A stretch of DNA of 64,000 nucleotides from Chitinophagales bacterium (GTDB lineage: Bacteria; Bacteroidota; Bacteroidia; Chitinophagales; JADIYW01), in the NCBI GenBank assembly GCA_020636535.1, contig JACJXT010000012.1:434001-498000 (forward strand). The letters run 5' to 3'. How positions within the stretch are numbered: position 1 is the stretch's first letter; every line of letters begins with the position of its first letter. The notes under the pieces are model-generated. The model did not search any database. It was not told the DNA's origin and saw nothing but the letters and a program-made list of their open reading frames with translations. The position numbers and the translations under genes are program-made. Shown here in pieces: positions 45,737 through 54,863 of this stretch.

Positions 45737-47320
45737 CTAATCTTCTTTAAAAATTACAGCTAAGTATTTTTCGTCTCTTTTGTAAACATCTGGATAAAAT
45801 TTTAATTGGTTGTCCCAATCTACTTCTGCTGTAAAATATTTAATAAAAACAGGCACTGGATTTTTTAGATTAAAATTTCTAGTCTGAATTTTTTTATCTC
45901 TAATCACTTTTAAAGAATCGTAGCTAATGTTAAAAGTATCCATAGACAAAACTTTAGCTGCTATTTCTAATGGATCTTGACATCTTATACAACCATGACT
46001 ATATGCTCTATAGTCTTTATTAAACAAATATTTGCTTGGTGTATCGTGTAAGTATATAGAGTGTTTATTTGGAAACAACATTTTAACTACACCTAATGCA
46101 TTTTTATAACCTGGTGGTTGTACTACTCTTAAGCCACCATTTGCATATTTTGTAACTTGGTAACCTTTAAAGCTCTTCATCTCATTTTTAATGATTGATT
46201 GAGGCACACTCCATGTTGGCCAAAGCACAATTCTATCAATAGCACTAGTAATTTCTGGTGTTGCTCTTTTGGCATTTGCCAAACCAATTACCACATTTTT
46301 TTCTAGTGTTACTTTATCATCTTGAATGATTTTTAATTTGAATGCAGGAAGATTAACATACACATACTGTTCTGGTAAATCGAAATCGCCAATACGCCAC
46401 TTGTCTGCATTAATAGCCAACATTTTAAACTTTTCGTAGTTATCTCTTTCCAAAGCTCTAGAAGTCATAGCACCAAGCACACCATCTTGATTATAGCCAA
46501 CTTCTTTTTGAAATGCTTTTAATGCTACTAAATAAGCAGAATCGTTGGTTTTCATACTATCTGCTAAATAATGATGATAGACCAATGCTTTTTTTGCATC
46601 TTCAATAGCACCAATAGAGTCTGTTTTATAATCTCTTATCGTGATTTTATCTGGCGAGATATTGTTTTTAGACACAAAAGCTTTTACTGCTTTCATGTAT
46701 CTTTTATACACAGGATTTTGTGGCTCTAGTTTTGCTAGTGTTTTAGTTGTATTCTTTTTTTCTTGAATTTCATCTACTAAGGCAATATATTTTTCTGTTT
46801 TATCATAAAAATTATGATTAATAGATTCTTGTCCTTCTACAAACATGCCATCATCTAAATGCAAAGCAATTTTTAGTAAGCATTCTGTTATTGTAGCGTC
46901 TAATTCACTTAATAGTGTATAATTAGTAGACACTGAATCTATCATTAAAGAGTCGTATAGATATTGTAATTTTTTTATTGGATAATTGGCTTTATTTAAA
47001 CCATAGTATTCGCAAGTAATTATTGTTTGATAAACCGATTTTCCTGCATCATTTAAAATATAATAGTTTGTCCAAAGTGGTTTAAATTTATTGGTTTCGT
47101 AAATTTTTTGAGCAACAAATTCCCAATTTGCTGTTTTTGTACTATCTACATTACTTGTGTGCAATGTATCTATAATTTTATCAAGCTGATTAGACAATGC
47201 TGTATTAAATTCTTCTAAGTTGATAGAAGTATTAGGCAATTCTTTTTTGTTTTTACACGATGGTAACAGAACTGCAAACACTAAAGCACTGCACAAAGTA
47301 GTTAATAGTTTGTTTTTCAA
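45737..47320 (-). CDS. L,D-transpeptidase (YcbB/LdtD type) lipoprotein
   Basis: Makes 3-3 cross-links in peptidoglycan or attaches proteins to it. 527 residues, with lipobox VLLPSC. Scaffold and a peptidoglycan-binding helix bundle (LKAFQKEVGYNQDGVLGAMTSRAL, about 265-290) precede the YkuD catalytic domain. The motif SHGCIRCQDP holds catalytic Cys444, with the paired His in YLHDTPSK upstream. The loop CIRC carries an extra cysteine close to the active site. It lies after the lamin-tail gene in the same direction (45-base gap). Confidence 0.92.
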   Translation of the reverse strand: MKNKLLTTLCSALVFAVLLPSCKNKKELPNTSINLEEFNTALSNQLDKIIDTLHTSNVDSTKTANWEFVAQKIYETNKFKPLWTNYYILNDAGKSVYQTIITCEYYGLNKANYPIKKLQYLYDSLMIDSVSTNYTLLSELDATITECLLKIALHLDDGMFVEGQESINHNFYDKTEKYIALVDEIQEKKNTTKTLAKLEPQNPVYKRYMKAVKAFVSKNNISPDKITIRDYKTDSIGAIEDAKKALVYHHYLADSMKTNDSAYLVALKAFQKEVGYNQDGVLGAMTSRALERDNYEKFKMLAINADKWRIGDFDLPEQYVYVNLPAFKLKIIQDDKVTLEKNVVIGLANAKRATPEITSAIDRIVLWPTWSVPQSIIKNEMKSFKGYQVTKYANGGLRVVQPPGYKNALGVVKMLFPNKHSIYLHDTPSKYLFNKDYRAYSHGCIRCQDPLEIAAKVLSMDTFNISYDSLKVIRDKKIQTRNFNLKNPVPVFIKYFTAEVDWDNQLKFYPDVYKRDEKYLAVIFKED

Positions 47321-47365
47321 GTTTATTTTTTTGTAAAAATACGAATTTCTTGTGTTTATTTAGTT

Positions 47366-49936
47366 TTAATTTAATCGAGAAGCTAAAACACATTTATAAG
47401 TGTATGACTTTTGTTCACCATTGCTATAAGATAAATTGACTTGTACAAAGTAAATACCAATTTTAGATTTATTGCCATCATTATCTGTTCCGTCCCATTT
47501 AAAGAAACCTTTGTCGTTGATAGATTCGTTTTCGGTAATTTCTTTTATTAATCTACCTTCTGTATTATATATATTAGCAACTGCTCTTGCTAAACTATTT
47601 TCAAGCTGATAAGAAATTAACAATAAATCATCAAAGCCATCTTGGTCTGGCGAAAAAACTTCTGGCTCAACAGTAACTGTAGCAGCAAAGTCTATTTCTT
47701 GTAACTCAGAGTTTTTAATTCCTGGTGTTGCAAAACCAACCGTTTTAGATGCAGAATGCCAATTGTCTACATCTTGAGTTTTATTGTATAATGGACTTAC
47801 TCTTTCTAAAGAAATGCCTTCTATGTTATTAAGTGTACTTAAATGAAAACTACTGTAGTAATGTAGTTTATCTAACATTGTATTTTCTGAGTTTTTAATT
47901 ATTACAATATCTTCTTCTTCATCTAAAGGCAAATCAGAAACCGTAAAACAGTTGTCGATGTTTGTATTGCTATAGGTTGATGACAATTGATTTGCATCTA
48001 AAGTAAATACTAAATAATCGTATGGTTTTATTAGATGTTCATCATCAAACGATAAGTTAAAGTTTTCTATTTGTGATACTACACTTGCTTTAGCAAAAAG
48101 AATATCTTTTACTTTAAAATAGTTTTCAGTATTGTTTTTAATTTCTACAAATTGTTCGTCTGCATTTTTTGGAGTAAACAATACTTCATTAATTACTAAA
48201 TCGCCAATTGCTGGAATTTTTGTATTGATGATAGAAAATGAATCGACCAAGATATTATTGCCAATACAAGCTTCAATGTTTTGAACAAATAAGGTATAAA
48301 ATGTATTTAAAACTAAATCATTGTTTAATGTTAAATGTACTGTTTTGTCATCTAAAGCTATAGCAGATTGTATGCCTATACTTGGATTAAGTGTATAATT
48401 GCTTATCGTTTCTAAACTTGCCATTTGCATTGGGTAATTAAAAGCAACACCAATTGTTTTAGCATCTATAATTGTTGCACTAATAGCAGCATTTGCTCTG
48501 TCAATAGTAATAGCAGCATTTGCACTTGAAGGCGTTCCTCCACTAGTGTTTGCACTTTCATTCCAAACAAACAATGGCTCACAACTATTTGGATATTGTA
48601 ACTCTAAGCTATAACCTCCATTTGCTTTTTGAGCATCATAAAAATAGTTGTTGTTCAATGTTACACTATCAATTATATTCTGGTTAATATTTAAAAACTC
48701 AAACGATTGTCCTGCTGTATTAAAGTTTGTCCAATTAGTACAAGCAACAACATTATTTATTCCATTAAATAGATTGATAGCAGAAGCATCACACAAAACA
48801 ACATAACTGTTGCTAGCAATAACAACTCTGTTTGGAACAATAGCTCCATTGTTTAATGTACATGCACTAATATCTATCACATTGTTGGTATTATTGTACA
48901 ATTCTATATATTGTGCATTTGGCAAAGCTGTACTTCCATTTGGATTGTACAAAACTTCATTAATTGTAATTTCGTTTGCACTTGGATAAAAAGGCGTCTG
49001 AAAGTTATTCGTTAAATTATCTGTTGCGTTTTGATTGATATCTGCTACATTATCTACAGTTACTGTATATGACGAATTGCTGTTTAGTGCATTGTCTAAA
49101 GTAAGTGTAACGCTGTTATTTGTATTGTTAAGCAGTGCTGTATTAATATTAAATCCATTTATAGAATAATTACTACTGTTATTTGCACTTGTTTCGTCTA
49201 AAGCTTCAGAAAAAAACACTTGTACTGTTTTTGGATTTAGCACGACAATGCTATCAATCGTTGGAGCAGTGTTATCTGTAATATAATAGATATTATCTAT
49301 ATAAAAATTAGTTTTATTGGCTAAAGTGTAGTTTGCTAAAAATCCGAAAAACTGATTATTCGTAAAAGTAGTGTTTGTAACGCTATCAAGCGTAATAAAG
49401 TTGGCCGCATTAATGTCTTTATAGTAGAACACAAATTTGCCATATTGATTTTTAGTTACTTTGTAAATAAAGTGAGGTGTTGTACTAAAAACACTTGGCA
49501 ACATATTTAGTAGCAACTGTTCTGTTGTTCCTGTTTTTACATAAAACTCTAATCCATCACTATTGCCATTGCTTCCAATTTTTAAAAAATAAGCATTAAT
49601 TGTATTGTTTGATAAATCTTCATTATCACTTGCTAAAAATATCTTTACAAAATCACTTTCTGAAGGATTATAGTCTTGCTTGATTTCAAATTCCCAAGAA
49701 ACATTATCAAAACTAGTAGTAACTGTACTTAAGTAAGCAACCTCTAAATTGTCGTTCCCATTTAACTGTAATTGTTTATCACTATTAACTTCAAACAATT
49801 GTTCAGTACCATCCCAATTTGGATTTTGGTTAAAACCGCCATCTGTAAACTGTTCTACGAACTGTGCATTTGCTACAGTTGCTACAATTATCAAGCAATA
49901 AAAAAACAATATTTTATTTAAAAATCTCAATAGCAT
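47366..49936 (-). CDS. Secreted lamin-tail-domain protein with type IX-like C-terminus
   Basis: 856 residues with a signal peptide (ending VANAQ). Modules in order: an N-terminal concanavalin/jelly-roll-like region (25-225), Ig-like SbsA-type repeats (VVLNPKTVQVFFSEALDETSA; IDAKTIGVAFNYPMQMASL), lamin-tail domains (ITINEVLYNPNG near 325; LVINEVLFTPKN near 575), and a C-terminal FlgD-Ig-like block (EPEVFSPDQDGFDDLLLISY, WDGTDNDGNKSKIGIYFVQV). The tail fits type IX cargo. Such proteins are often cell-surface or nuclease-linked; no catalytic site is seen here. It is leftward and upstream of the L,D-transpeptidase. Confidence 0.85.
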   Translation of the reverse strand: MLLRFLNKILFFYCLIIVATVANAQFVEQFTDGGFNQNPNWDGTEQLFEVNSDKQLQLNGNDNLEVAYLSTVTTSFDNVSWEFEIKQDYNPSESDFVKIFLASDNEDLSNNTINAYFLKIGSNGNSDGLEFYVKTGTTEQLLLNMLPSVFSTTPHFIYKVTKNQYGKFVFYYKDINAANFITLDSVTNTTFTNNQFFGFLANYTLANKTNFYIDNIYYITDNTAPTIDSIVVLNPKTVQVFFSEALDETSANNSSNYSINGFNINTALLNNTNNSVTLTLDNALNSNSSYTVTVDNVADINQNATDNLTNNFQTPFYPSANEITINEVLYNPNGSTALPNAQYIELYNNTNNVIDISACTLNNGAIVPNRVVIASNSYVVLCDASAINLFNGINNVVACTNWTNFNTAGQSFEFLNINQNIIDSVTLNNNYFYDAQKANGGYSLELQYPNSCEPLFVWNESANTSGGTPSSANAAITIDRANAAISATIIDAKTIGVAFNYPMQMASLETISNYTLNPSIGIQSAIALDDKTVHLTLNNDLVLNTFYTLFVQNIEACIGNNILVDSFSIINTKIPAIGDLVINEVLFTPKNADEQFVEIKNNTENYFKVKDILFAKASVVSQIENFNLSFDDEHLIKPYDYLVFTLDANQLSSTYSNTNIDNCFTVSDLPLDEEEDIVIIKNSENTMLDKLHYYSSFHLSTLNNIEGISLERVSPLYNKTQDVDNWHSASKTVGFATPGIKNSELQEIDFAATVTVEPEVFSPDQDGFDDLLLISYQLENSLARAVANIYNTEGRLIKEITENESINDKGFFKWDGTDNDGNKSKIGIYFVQVNLSYSNGEQKSYTYKCVLASRLN

Positions 49937-50072
49937 TTGCCTATAATTCGGTTAGTTCACTATTAGAGTAGAAAATTACGCAAAAAAGGTTGTTTGGTAA
50001 CAATAAATTAAGCATAAAATTTATAACTGTCTAAAAGATAAAAGAGTAACTTTACAGTTTAAAAGAATAAAT

Positions 50073-51065
50073 ATGAAAGTAGCTGTAGTTGGAGCCACTG
50101 GTTTAGTTGGTGGAGAAATGCTAAAAGTATTAACAGAGAGAAATTTTCCTGTAACCGAATTAATTCCTGTTGCATCTGCAAGATCTGCTGGAAAAAAGGT
50201 AGCATTTAAAGGCAAAGAATTCACTGTTGTAACACCAGAAACTGCTATTGAAATGAAACCTGATGTGGCTATTTTTTCTGCTGGTGGAGGCACTTCTTTA
50301 GAATATGCTCCGAAATTTGCTGAAGCAGGTATTACTGTTATTGATAATTCTTCTGCTTGGAGAATGGATCCTACAAAAAAATTAGTCGTTCCTGAAATAA
50401 ATGCAAATGAACTAACAAAATTAGATAAAATTATTGCTAATCCAAATTGCAGTACCATACAAATGGTAGTGGTTTTAAAACCATTACACGATAAATATAA
50501 AATTAAAAGAGTAGTTGTTTCAACTTATCAATCGGTTACTGGAACTGGTAAAAAAGCTGTTGACCAAATGATGAACGAAAGAAATGGTATTGAAGGCGAA
50601 ATGGCATATCCTTATAAAATTGATATGAATGTTTTGCCTCATATTGATGTTTTTCAAGACAATGGTTATACCAAAGAAGAAATGAAAATGATTAAAGAAA
50701 CCAACAAAATTATGAGTGATGACAGCATTAAAGTTACGGCTACTGCTGTTAGAATTCCTACTGTTGGTGGACACAGCGAAAGTGTAAACATAGAATTTGA
50801 AAACGATTTTGATTTGGCTGAAGTAAGGCAATTACTCAATGATATGGAAGGTGTTGTAGTAGTTGATGATCCTGCAAATTTAAAATATCCGATGCCAATA
50901 GATGCTCATGGTAAAGACGAAACTTTTGTAGGAAGAATTAGAAGAGATGAGTCGCAACCCAATACACTTAACTTATGGATAGTAGCAGACAACCTAAGAA
51001 AAGGTGCTGCTACCAATGCTGTTCAAATTGCAGAATATTTATTAAAACATGATTTGTTAGGATAA
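50073..51065 (+). CDS. asd: Aspartate-semialdehyde dehydrogenase
   Basis: Second step toward lysine, threonine and methionine: aspartyl phosphate to the semialdehyde with NADPH. 330 residues. GATGLVGGEMLKVL binds the nucleotide, NPNCSTIQMVV holds catalytic Cys126, and VRIPTVGGHSESVNIEF is the substrate region with His. It stands alone, divergent from the lamin-tail gene. A possible weak hairpin lies at 51102-51122. Confidence 0.97.
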   Translation: MKVAVVGATGLVGGEMLKVLTERNFPVTELIPVASARSAGKKVAFKGKEFTVVTPETAIEMKPDVAIFSAGGGTSLEYAPKFAEAGITVIDNSSAWRMDPTKKLVVPEINANELTKLDKIIANPNCSTIQMVVVLKPLHDKYKIKRVVVSTYQSVTGTGKKAVDQMMNERNGIEGEMAYPYKIDMNVLPHIDVFQDNGYTKEEMKMIKETNKIMSDDSIKVTATAVRIPTVGGHSESVNIEFENDFDLAEVRQLLNDMEGVVVVDDPANLKYPMPIDAHGKDETFVGRIRRDESQPNTLNLWIVADNLRKGAATNAVQIAEYLLKHDLLG

Positions 51066-51101
51066 GTTTCTAGAAAAAAGTTAATTCCTAATTTTAGAAC
51101 T

Positions 51102-51122
51102 TGCTTTATCAAGAATAAAGCA
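51102..51122 (+). terminator. Possible weak terminator after asd
   Basis: Stem TGCTTTAT/ATAAAGCA (8 bp), loop CAAGA, but no good T tract on either side. It sits between convergent genes. Confidence 0.3.
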
Positions 51123-51129
51123 TTCAAAA

Positions 51130-52197
51130 TTATTGGCTCGCTAAATCTGCTTCTTTTTTAGCTTTGATTTGCTTGAGCCATTCTTTTTCTGCTACATGAT
51201 TTTTTACTACATCTAGCACTTCATTAACCATACCTATAATTAAGTGATTGGTAGATTCTACTTCTTCTGGATTTGGTGTTACTGCATCTAAAACAGTATC
51301 TACCAATAATTCTATATTGGCTTTGTTTTGGTCGTTGCCAATTTCTGTAATTAATTTATCTATGGTATTAAAAGTAATATCACTAACAGCATTGTCGAGC
51401 ATTTTTTGAAAAGTGGTACCAACAATAGGTAAGAATCGTAGCATTTGAACTTCATTATTTTCTTCTAATGCTTTGTTTATTTTTGTGCTGATATAGCTTT
51501 TTAACTCTAATCGATGTTCTTTATAAACGACATCTACGGTATTGGAAATTTTATCTGCTAAAAAATTGACCAATATATCTTCTTTAGGAATTATTACTTG
51601 ACTGATGATTTTATCTGCTAATGGTCCGCCTTTTGTTAATTCTGTTTGTGTCATTTCAATAATATTTACGACTACTCTATCAGACACTTCTTCAACTAAA
51701 ATTTTTGTTACTTTTTGATATTGTTTATAGACTTTCGTTGCTTTTAAATCTATCACGCCAAAATATTGTAGTTTATATATTAAACTCACTAATCTAAATA
51801 GTCGAAAGAATTTAAAAATTCCAGCCATTGGAATCAGTCCTAGTACATCGTACCAATGTGTAAAAGGAAAAATCCACCACAACTCTAATTTTTTATGCAC
51901 GATAGCTCTAATCCATCGATACATAAATTCTATGAAAAATACAGCGACAAACAACAAATCATAAAAAGCAAAGTTGGGTTCTATATATTTTCCATACCAA
52001 TTGTGAAATGCTGGCCAAATGTAGTAATAAAACTCGTTGAATGGCTTTAAATGAAACGACCAATTAAATCCGTAAAACAATAGATTTTGAATGACTAGCC
52101 ATATCATAAAAATATCTAGCCAAACGATACCAACTCTATCTGCTTGTTTAAGTTTAGATAAATCTATTTTAAAGAATTTTTTGAGTTTTTGAAACAT
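51130..52197 (-). CDS. Voltage-sensor-like membrane protein without a pore motif
   Basis: 355 residues. The first half has four hydrophobic segments (about 25-45, 80-100, 110-130, 130-155). The last is rich in regularly spaced basic and aromatic residues (FKFFRLFRLVSLIYKL), resembling the S4 of ion-transporter domains. No selectivity filter (TVGYG) or pore loop follows. The C-terminal half is long and soluble, with amphipathic helices (IIEMTQTELTKGG, DNAVSDITFNTIDKL). I do not recognise it beyond an ion_trans-like arrangement; function unknown. It is leftward and convergent with asd. Confidence 0.65.
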   Translation of the reverse strand: MFQKLKKFFKIDLSKLKQADRVGIVWLDIFMIWLVIQNLLFYGFNWSFHLKPFNEFYYYIWPAFHNWYGKYIEPNFAFYDLLFVAVFFIEFMYRWIRAIVHKKLELWWIFPFTHWYDVLGLIPMAGIFKFFRLFRLVSLIYKLQYFGVIDLKATKVYKQYQKVTKILVEEVSDRVVVNIIEMTQTELTKGGPLADKIISQVIIPKEDILVNFLADKISNTVDVVYKEHRLELKSYISTKINKALEENNEVQMLRFLPIVGTTFQKMLDNAVSDITFNTIDKLITEIGNDQNKANIELLVDTVLDAVTPNPEEVESTNHLIIGMVNEVLDVVKNHVAEKEWLKQIKAKKEADLASQ

Positions 52198-52211
52198 TAT
52201 ATAAAAATAAA

Positions 52212-52237
52212 AAACTCCACTTATAAAAGTGGAGTTT
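52212..52237 (-). terminator. Terminator after the 160-residue secreted protein gene
   Basis: An 11-bp stem AAACTCCACTT/AAGTGGAGTTT with loop ATAA. On the minus strand the tail is A/T-rich; it lies between the stop at 52262 and the next leftward gene. Confidence 0.6.
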
Positions 52238-52261
52238 AAAATGTTTATTTTATAGAACCTA

Positions 52262-52744
52262 TTATTCGTTTTGAAGTATAATTGCAGAAGATATAATTGT
52301 ATTTGATTTTAATACTGCTTCTCCACCTTTCTTTACCAAATAAAACAACATTGGATAAAAAAGACCCAATCCTACTCCAAGTCCAACTCCTAAAACATGT
52401 TTTCTATTGCTTTCTCCTAATATTGTTTCATTACCACTTAATTTTATAACCGTTCCATTAATATCTTGAGTGCTTTGAAATTGTATTTTAATACTACCAG
52501 CTCTTCCTATACCTCTAGCTTTTTCATTATCTATACTTGCAATAACTGCTGTGTTTTTTAATATTATAATTTTTCCATTAGTGTCTTTAATATCTTCAGC
52601 AACTTTAAATGTTATTGTATTTTCTTTTGACTTGCTTGTCATTTCTCCTCCAACAATTATAGGCACTTTTATTCCATTTAAACTTTGAGCTTTTGTTGTA
52701 CTTATTAAAAAGAAAATACCAAATAAGATTAATAAATTTTTCAA
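52262..52744 (-). CDS. Exported protein of unknown function, 160 residues
   Basis: Signal peptide of about 19 residues (ending STTKAQ). The mature part is rich in Ile, Lys and Gly. A hydrophobic Gly/Leu segment (VLGVGLGVGLGLFYPMLFYLV, about 118-138) could be a membrane helix. No known motifs. It lies left of the duplicated channel fragment; its promoter is in 52745-52774. No family recognised. Confidence 0.6.
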   Translation of the reverse strand: MKNLLILFGIFFLISTTKAQSLNGIKVPIIVGGEMTSKSKENTITFKVAEDIKDTNGKIIILKNTAVIASIDNEKARGIGRAGSIKIQFQSTQDINGTVIKLSGNETILGESNRKHVLGVGLGVGLGLFYPMLFYLVKKGGEAVLKSNTIISSAIILQNE

Positions 52745-52774
52745 GGTTATATTTTTTTCAAAAATAGTAAATAC

Positions 52775-52865
52775 TTATAATAATCCTCCGCAAAATTTAC
52801 AGTAAGTTGCATTGGCATCATGTCCTTCTTTATGACAATGACTACAAACCTGTGTGCTAATGTTT
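52775..52865 (-). pseudogene. Detached copy of the potassium-channel gene's 3' end
   Basis: Bases 52782-52865 (84 bp) are identical to 53544-53627, the last coding part of the channel at 53537-54352. The remaining codons to the stop differ only at synonymous leucine bases: both read GGLL and stop (TAA at 52775-52777). The fragment encodes the zinc-ribbon tail (CSHCHKEG..CKFC) but has no start and is separated from the real channel by one gene. See findings. Confidence 0.85.
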
Positions 52866-52926
52866 TTTTAACTGTTTTTTATCTTTATTAAAAAAATATT
52901 TTATTAATTTTATATAAAAATTAGAT

Positions 52927-53478
52927 ATGAAAAACAAGATACTTATTCGCCTCTTTGGAATTGTTATTCTTTTTTTGTTCATCAATGGTACTTATGATGG
53001 TATTTGGAACAGTTATAAAAAATGGATGCCTAAAGACTTTGACACTAAAAATAATATATTATTAGTAGATGATATAAAAGTATATGATAAAAAGGGAAAC
53101 TTAGTGAAATCTTATGTGAAAGCAAATGAGCAGATGCGTGAATATATGAAAGAAAAGTATCCTTATGAATATGAATTTGTTAATGTAGATAGCTTAAATT
53201 TAAGTGATAAATATAAAGATACAGATAAATATAGGTATTGTTTAGTTTGGTCTATGAATACAAGTAAGACATATACAACATATAAACCATCTGCTCCTAC
53301 AGGAATGCAATTTCAACAAAATGGAGGAAGTGCTTATAATACATTTACTATTAGTGATAGAAAATCAAATACCAATTTTGGTACAAGCAAAGGTACTTCA
53401 TATATTATTGGTACTTTTTCTTTATATATAAATACTATTGTAAAATATGTAAATGGAGAATTAGAAAAACCAGAATAA
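52927..53478 (+). CDS. Hypothetical membrane-anchored protein between duplicated channel ends
   Basis: 183 residues. The N-terminal hydrophobic segment (ILIRLFGIVILFLFING, about 5-21) is a signal anchor or peptide. The remainder is Tyr/Lys-rich and probably extracytoplasmic, with segments such as WNSYKKWMPKDFD and YRYCLVWSMNTSK. I do not recognise the family. It is bracketed by two copies of the channel 3' end. A terminator follows at 53504-53538, whose right arm overlaps the channel stop codon. It may be a small inserted cargo gene. Confidence 0.7.
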   Translation: MKNKILIRLFGIVILFLFINGTYDGIWNSYKKWMPKDFDTKNNILLVDDIKVYDKKGNLVKSYVKANEQMREYMKEKYPYEYEFVNVDSLNLSDKYKDTDKYRYCLVWSMNTSKTYTTYKPSAPTGMQFQQNGGSAYNTFTISDRKSNTNFGTSKGTSYIIGTFSLYINTIVKYVNGELEKPE

Positions 53479-53503
53479 TCTTTAATTAGGTTATTAATAA
53501 AAG

Positions 53504-53538
53504 AAAAAAGCCAGCTAAAATATATAGCTGGCTTTTTT
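53504..53538. terminator. Bidirectional terminator overlapping the channel stop codon
   Basis: Perfect 13-bp stem AAAAAAGCCAGCT/AGCTGGCTTTTTT with a 9-base loop. Its right arm ends at 53538, inside the channel's TAA (53537-53539). It serves the hypothetical gene (+) and the channel (-). Confidence 0.85.
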
Positions 53539-54352
53539 ATAGCAATCCTCCGCAAAATTTACAGTAAGTTGCATTGGCATCATGTCCTTCTTTATGACAA
53601 TGACTACAAACCTGTGTGCTAATGTTTGCTTTGTTTTTATCTGTTCTAGCAAACTCTGCTACTACAATTCCTGTTGGTACAGCTATAATTGCATAACCCA
53701 AAATCATTAAACAAGCAGATAAAAATTGACCAACATTGGTTTTTGGTGTAATATCTCCATAGCCAACAGTAGTCATGGTAACAATGGCCCAATAAATTGA
53801 TTTTGGTATACTAGAAAAACCACTATTAGTATTGCTTTCTATAATATACATTAAACTTCCAACTATAATAGAAATAATAGTTACAGACATTAAAAAGACC
53901 AGTATTTTAATTTTACTTAGCACTATTGCTTCCCATAGTTTATTAGATTCTTGTACAAATGTTCCCATTTTAAACACTCTAAAAACTCGTAGCAAGCGTA
54001 GTGCTCTTATAGTCATTAAATAATGAGTTCCACCTAAAAATAAACTTAAATAACTTGGTAGTATAGACAATAAATCGACTATTCCATAAAAACTAAAAAT
54101 ATAATTCTTTTTATTTTTTGAACAATAAATTCTCAGTATATATTCTATTGTAAATAATGCTGTTATTATCCATTCTAAAACTGTAAACCATTGCTTATAT
54201 TTTATTTGTAATGTTTGAACACTTTCTAACATCACCAACGAAATACTTAGCAATATTAATATCAATAGAACTGCATCAAAGAGTTTTCCTGCTTTGGTAT
54301 CTGCTTCAAAAATGATGGTAAACAGTTTGTCTTTTATTTTTTTGTTATCCAT
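53537..54352 (-). CDS. Voltage-gated potassium channel-like protein with C-terminal zinc ribbon
   Basis: 271 residues from the ATG at 54352; an earlier ATG (54379) would add MFLFFIFTI, which is less likely. Six-helix ion-transporter core: S1-S4 with basic S4 (LRLLRVFRVFKM), pore helix and selectivity filter MTTVGYGDITP, then the last helix (FLSACLMILGYAIIAVP). The tail holds CSHCHKEG and YCKFCGGLL, two CxxC pairs of a zinc ribbon. Inner-membrane K+ channel; the ribbon is probably regulatory. Its 3' end is duplicated at 52775-52865. Confidence 0.92.
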   Translation of the reverse strand: MDNKKIKDKLFTIIFEADTKAGKLFDAVLLILILLSISLVMLESVQTLQIKYKQWFTVLEWIITALFTIEYILRIYCSKNKKNYIFSFYGIVDLLSILPSYLSLFLGGTHYLMTIRALRLLRVFRVFKMGTFVQESNKLWEAIVLSKIKILVFLMSVTIISIIVGSLMYIIESNTNSGFSSIPKSIYWAIVTMTTVGYGDITPKTNVGQFLSACLMILGYAIIAVPTGIVVAEFARTDKNKANISTQVCSHCHKEGHDANATYCKFCGGLL

Positions 54353-54380
54353 TATAGTAAATATAAAAAATAGAAACATT

Positions 54381-54407
54381 TTGTAGTAAAATTTTGTTAT
54401 ACTTTTG
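54381..54407 (+). promoter_or_regulatory. Promoter-like site with no clear large gene
   Basis: TTG (54381-54383), a 16-base spacer, TACTTTTG (54400-54407, perfect TAnnTTTG). Within 5 bases an ATG (54412) opens only 15 codons. The next larger frame is the 67-codon one at 54512. Confidence 0.5.
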
Positions 54408-54511
54408 CACTATGAATGAGTTAGAAATAAAGATTGTTATTACTTTATCAATTATTTGATTTTATATTATCTCTAATTTATATATAAACCGCTAAAAAGT
54501 TTCACTTTTGC

Positions 54512-54715
54512 TTGGAAAGAAGACAGCTAACCATTAAGTTATTCTCTTTGATTTCTGGTGTTGTTGGCATTATTTTTTTAGCAGCCATTTGGGGAATCGA
54601 AAAGAATCAGATTGGCTTATTTATATCTTCTGCTTTAACTGTACTTGGTGTTGCTTTTTTTTGCACAATGGTCGGTTTTATCAAATATTACTTCTGGAAT
54701 TATAATGTATTTTAA
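54512..54715 (+). CDS. Small membrane protein, unknown
   Basis: 67 residues with two hydrophobic segments (about 11-27 and 33-57) ending in a charged/aromatic tail (FIKYYFWNYNVF). The only start candidate in frame is TTG at 54512. A CACTTTTG sequence just upstream is a 7-of-8 match to the -7 element. It sits in a 511-base gap between the channel and the amidohydrolase (54353-54863). The gap otherwise holds a promoter (54381-54407), a 15-codon frame at 54412 and a 26-codon frame at 54705; neither is supported. No family recognised. Confidence 0.4.
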   Translation: MERRQLTIKLFSLISGVVGIIFLAAIWGIEKNQIGLFISSALTVLGVAFFCTMVGFIKYYFWNYNVF

Positions 54716-54863
54716 TCATCCGTTAGGTATTGGCGATAATATTTTAATTGAAGACAAAGCTATTATTATAGGTATTTCTTTTTAAATTTAATTACTTTAC
54801 TTTTTTCGTTTCTTATATAAGAAAGGGAAATACGCCAACAAAAACTTTTATCTTTATCTGCTC

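Noticed and set aside
52775..52865. A separate small zinc-ribbon gene
   Set aside because: It has no start codon or promoter of its own; exact identity to the channel 3' end shows it is a duplicated fragment.
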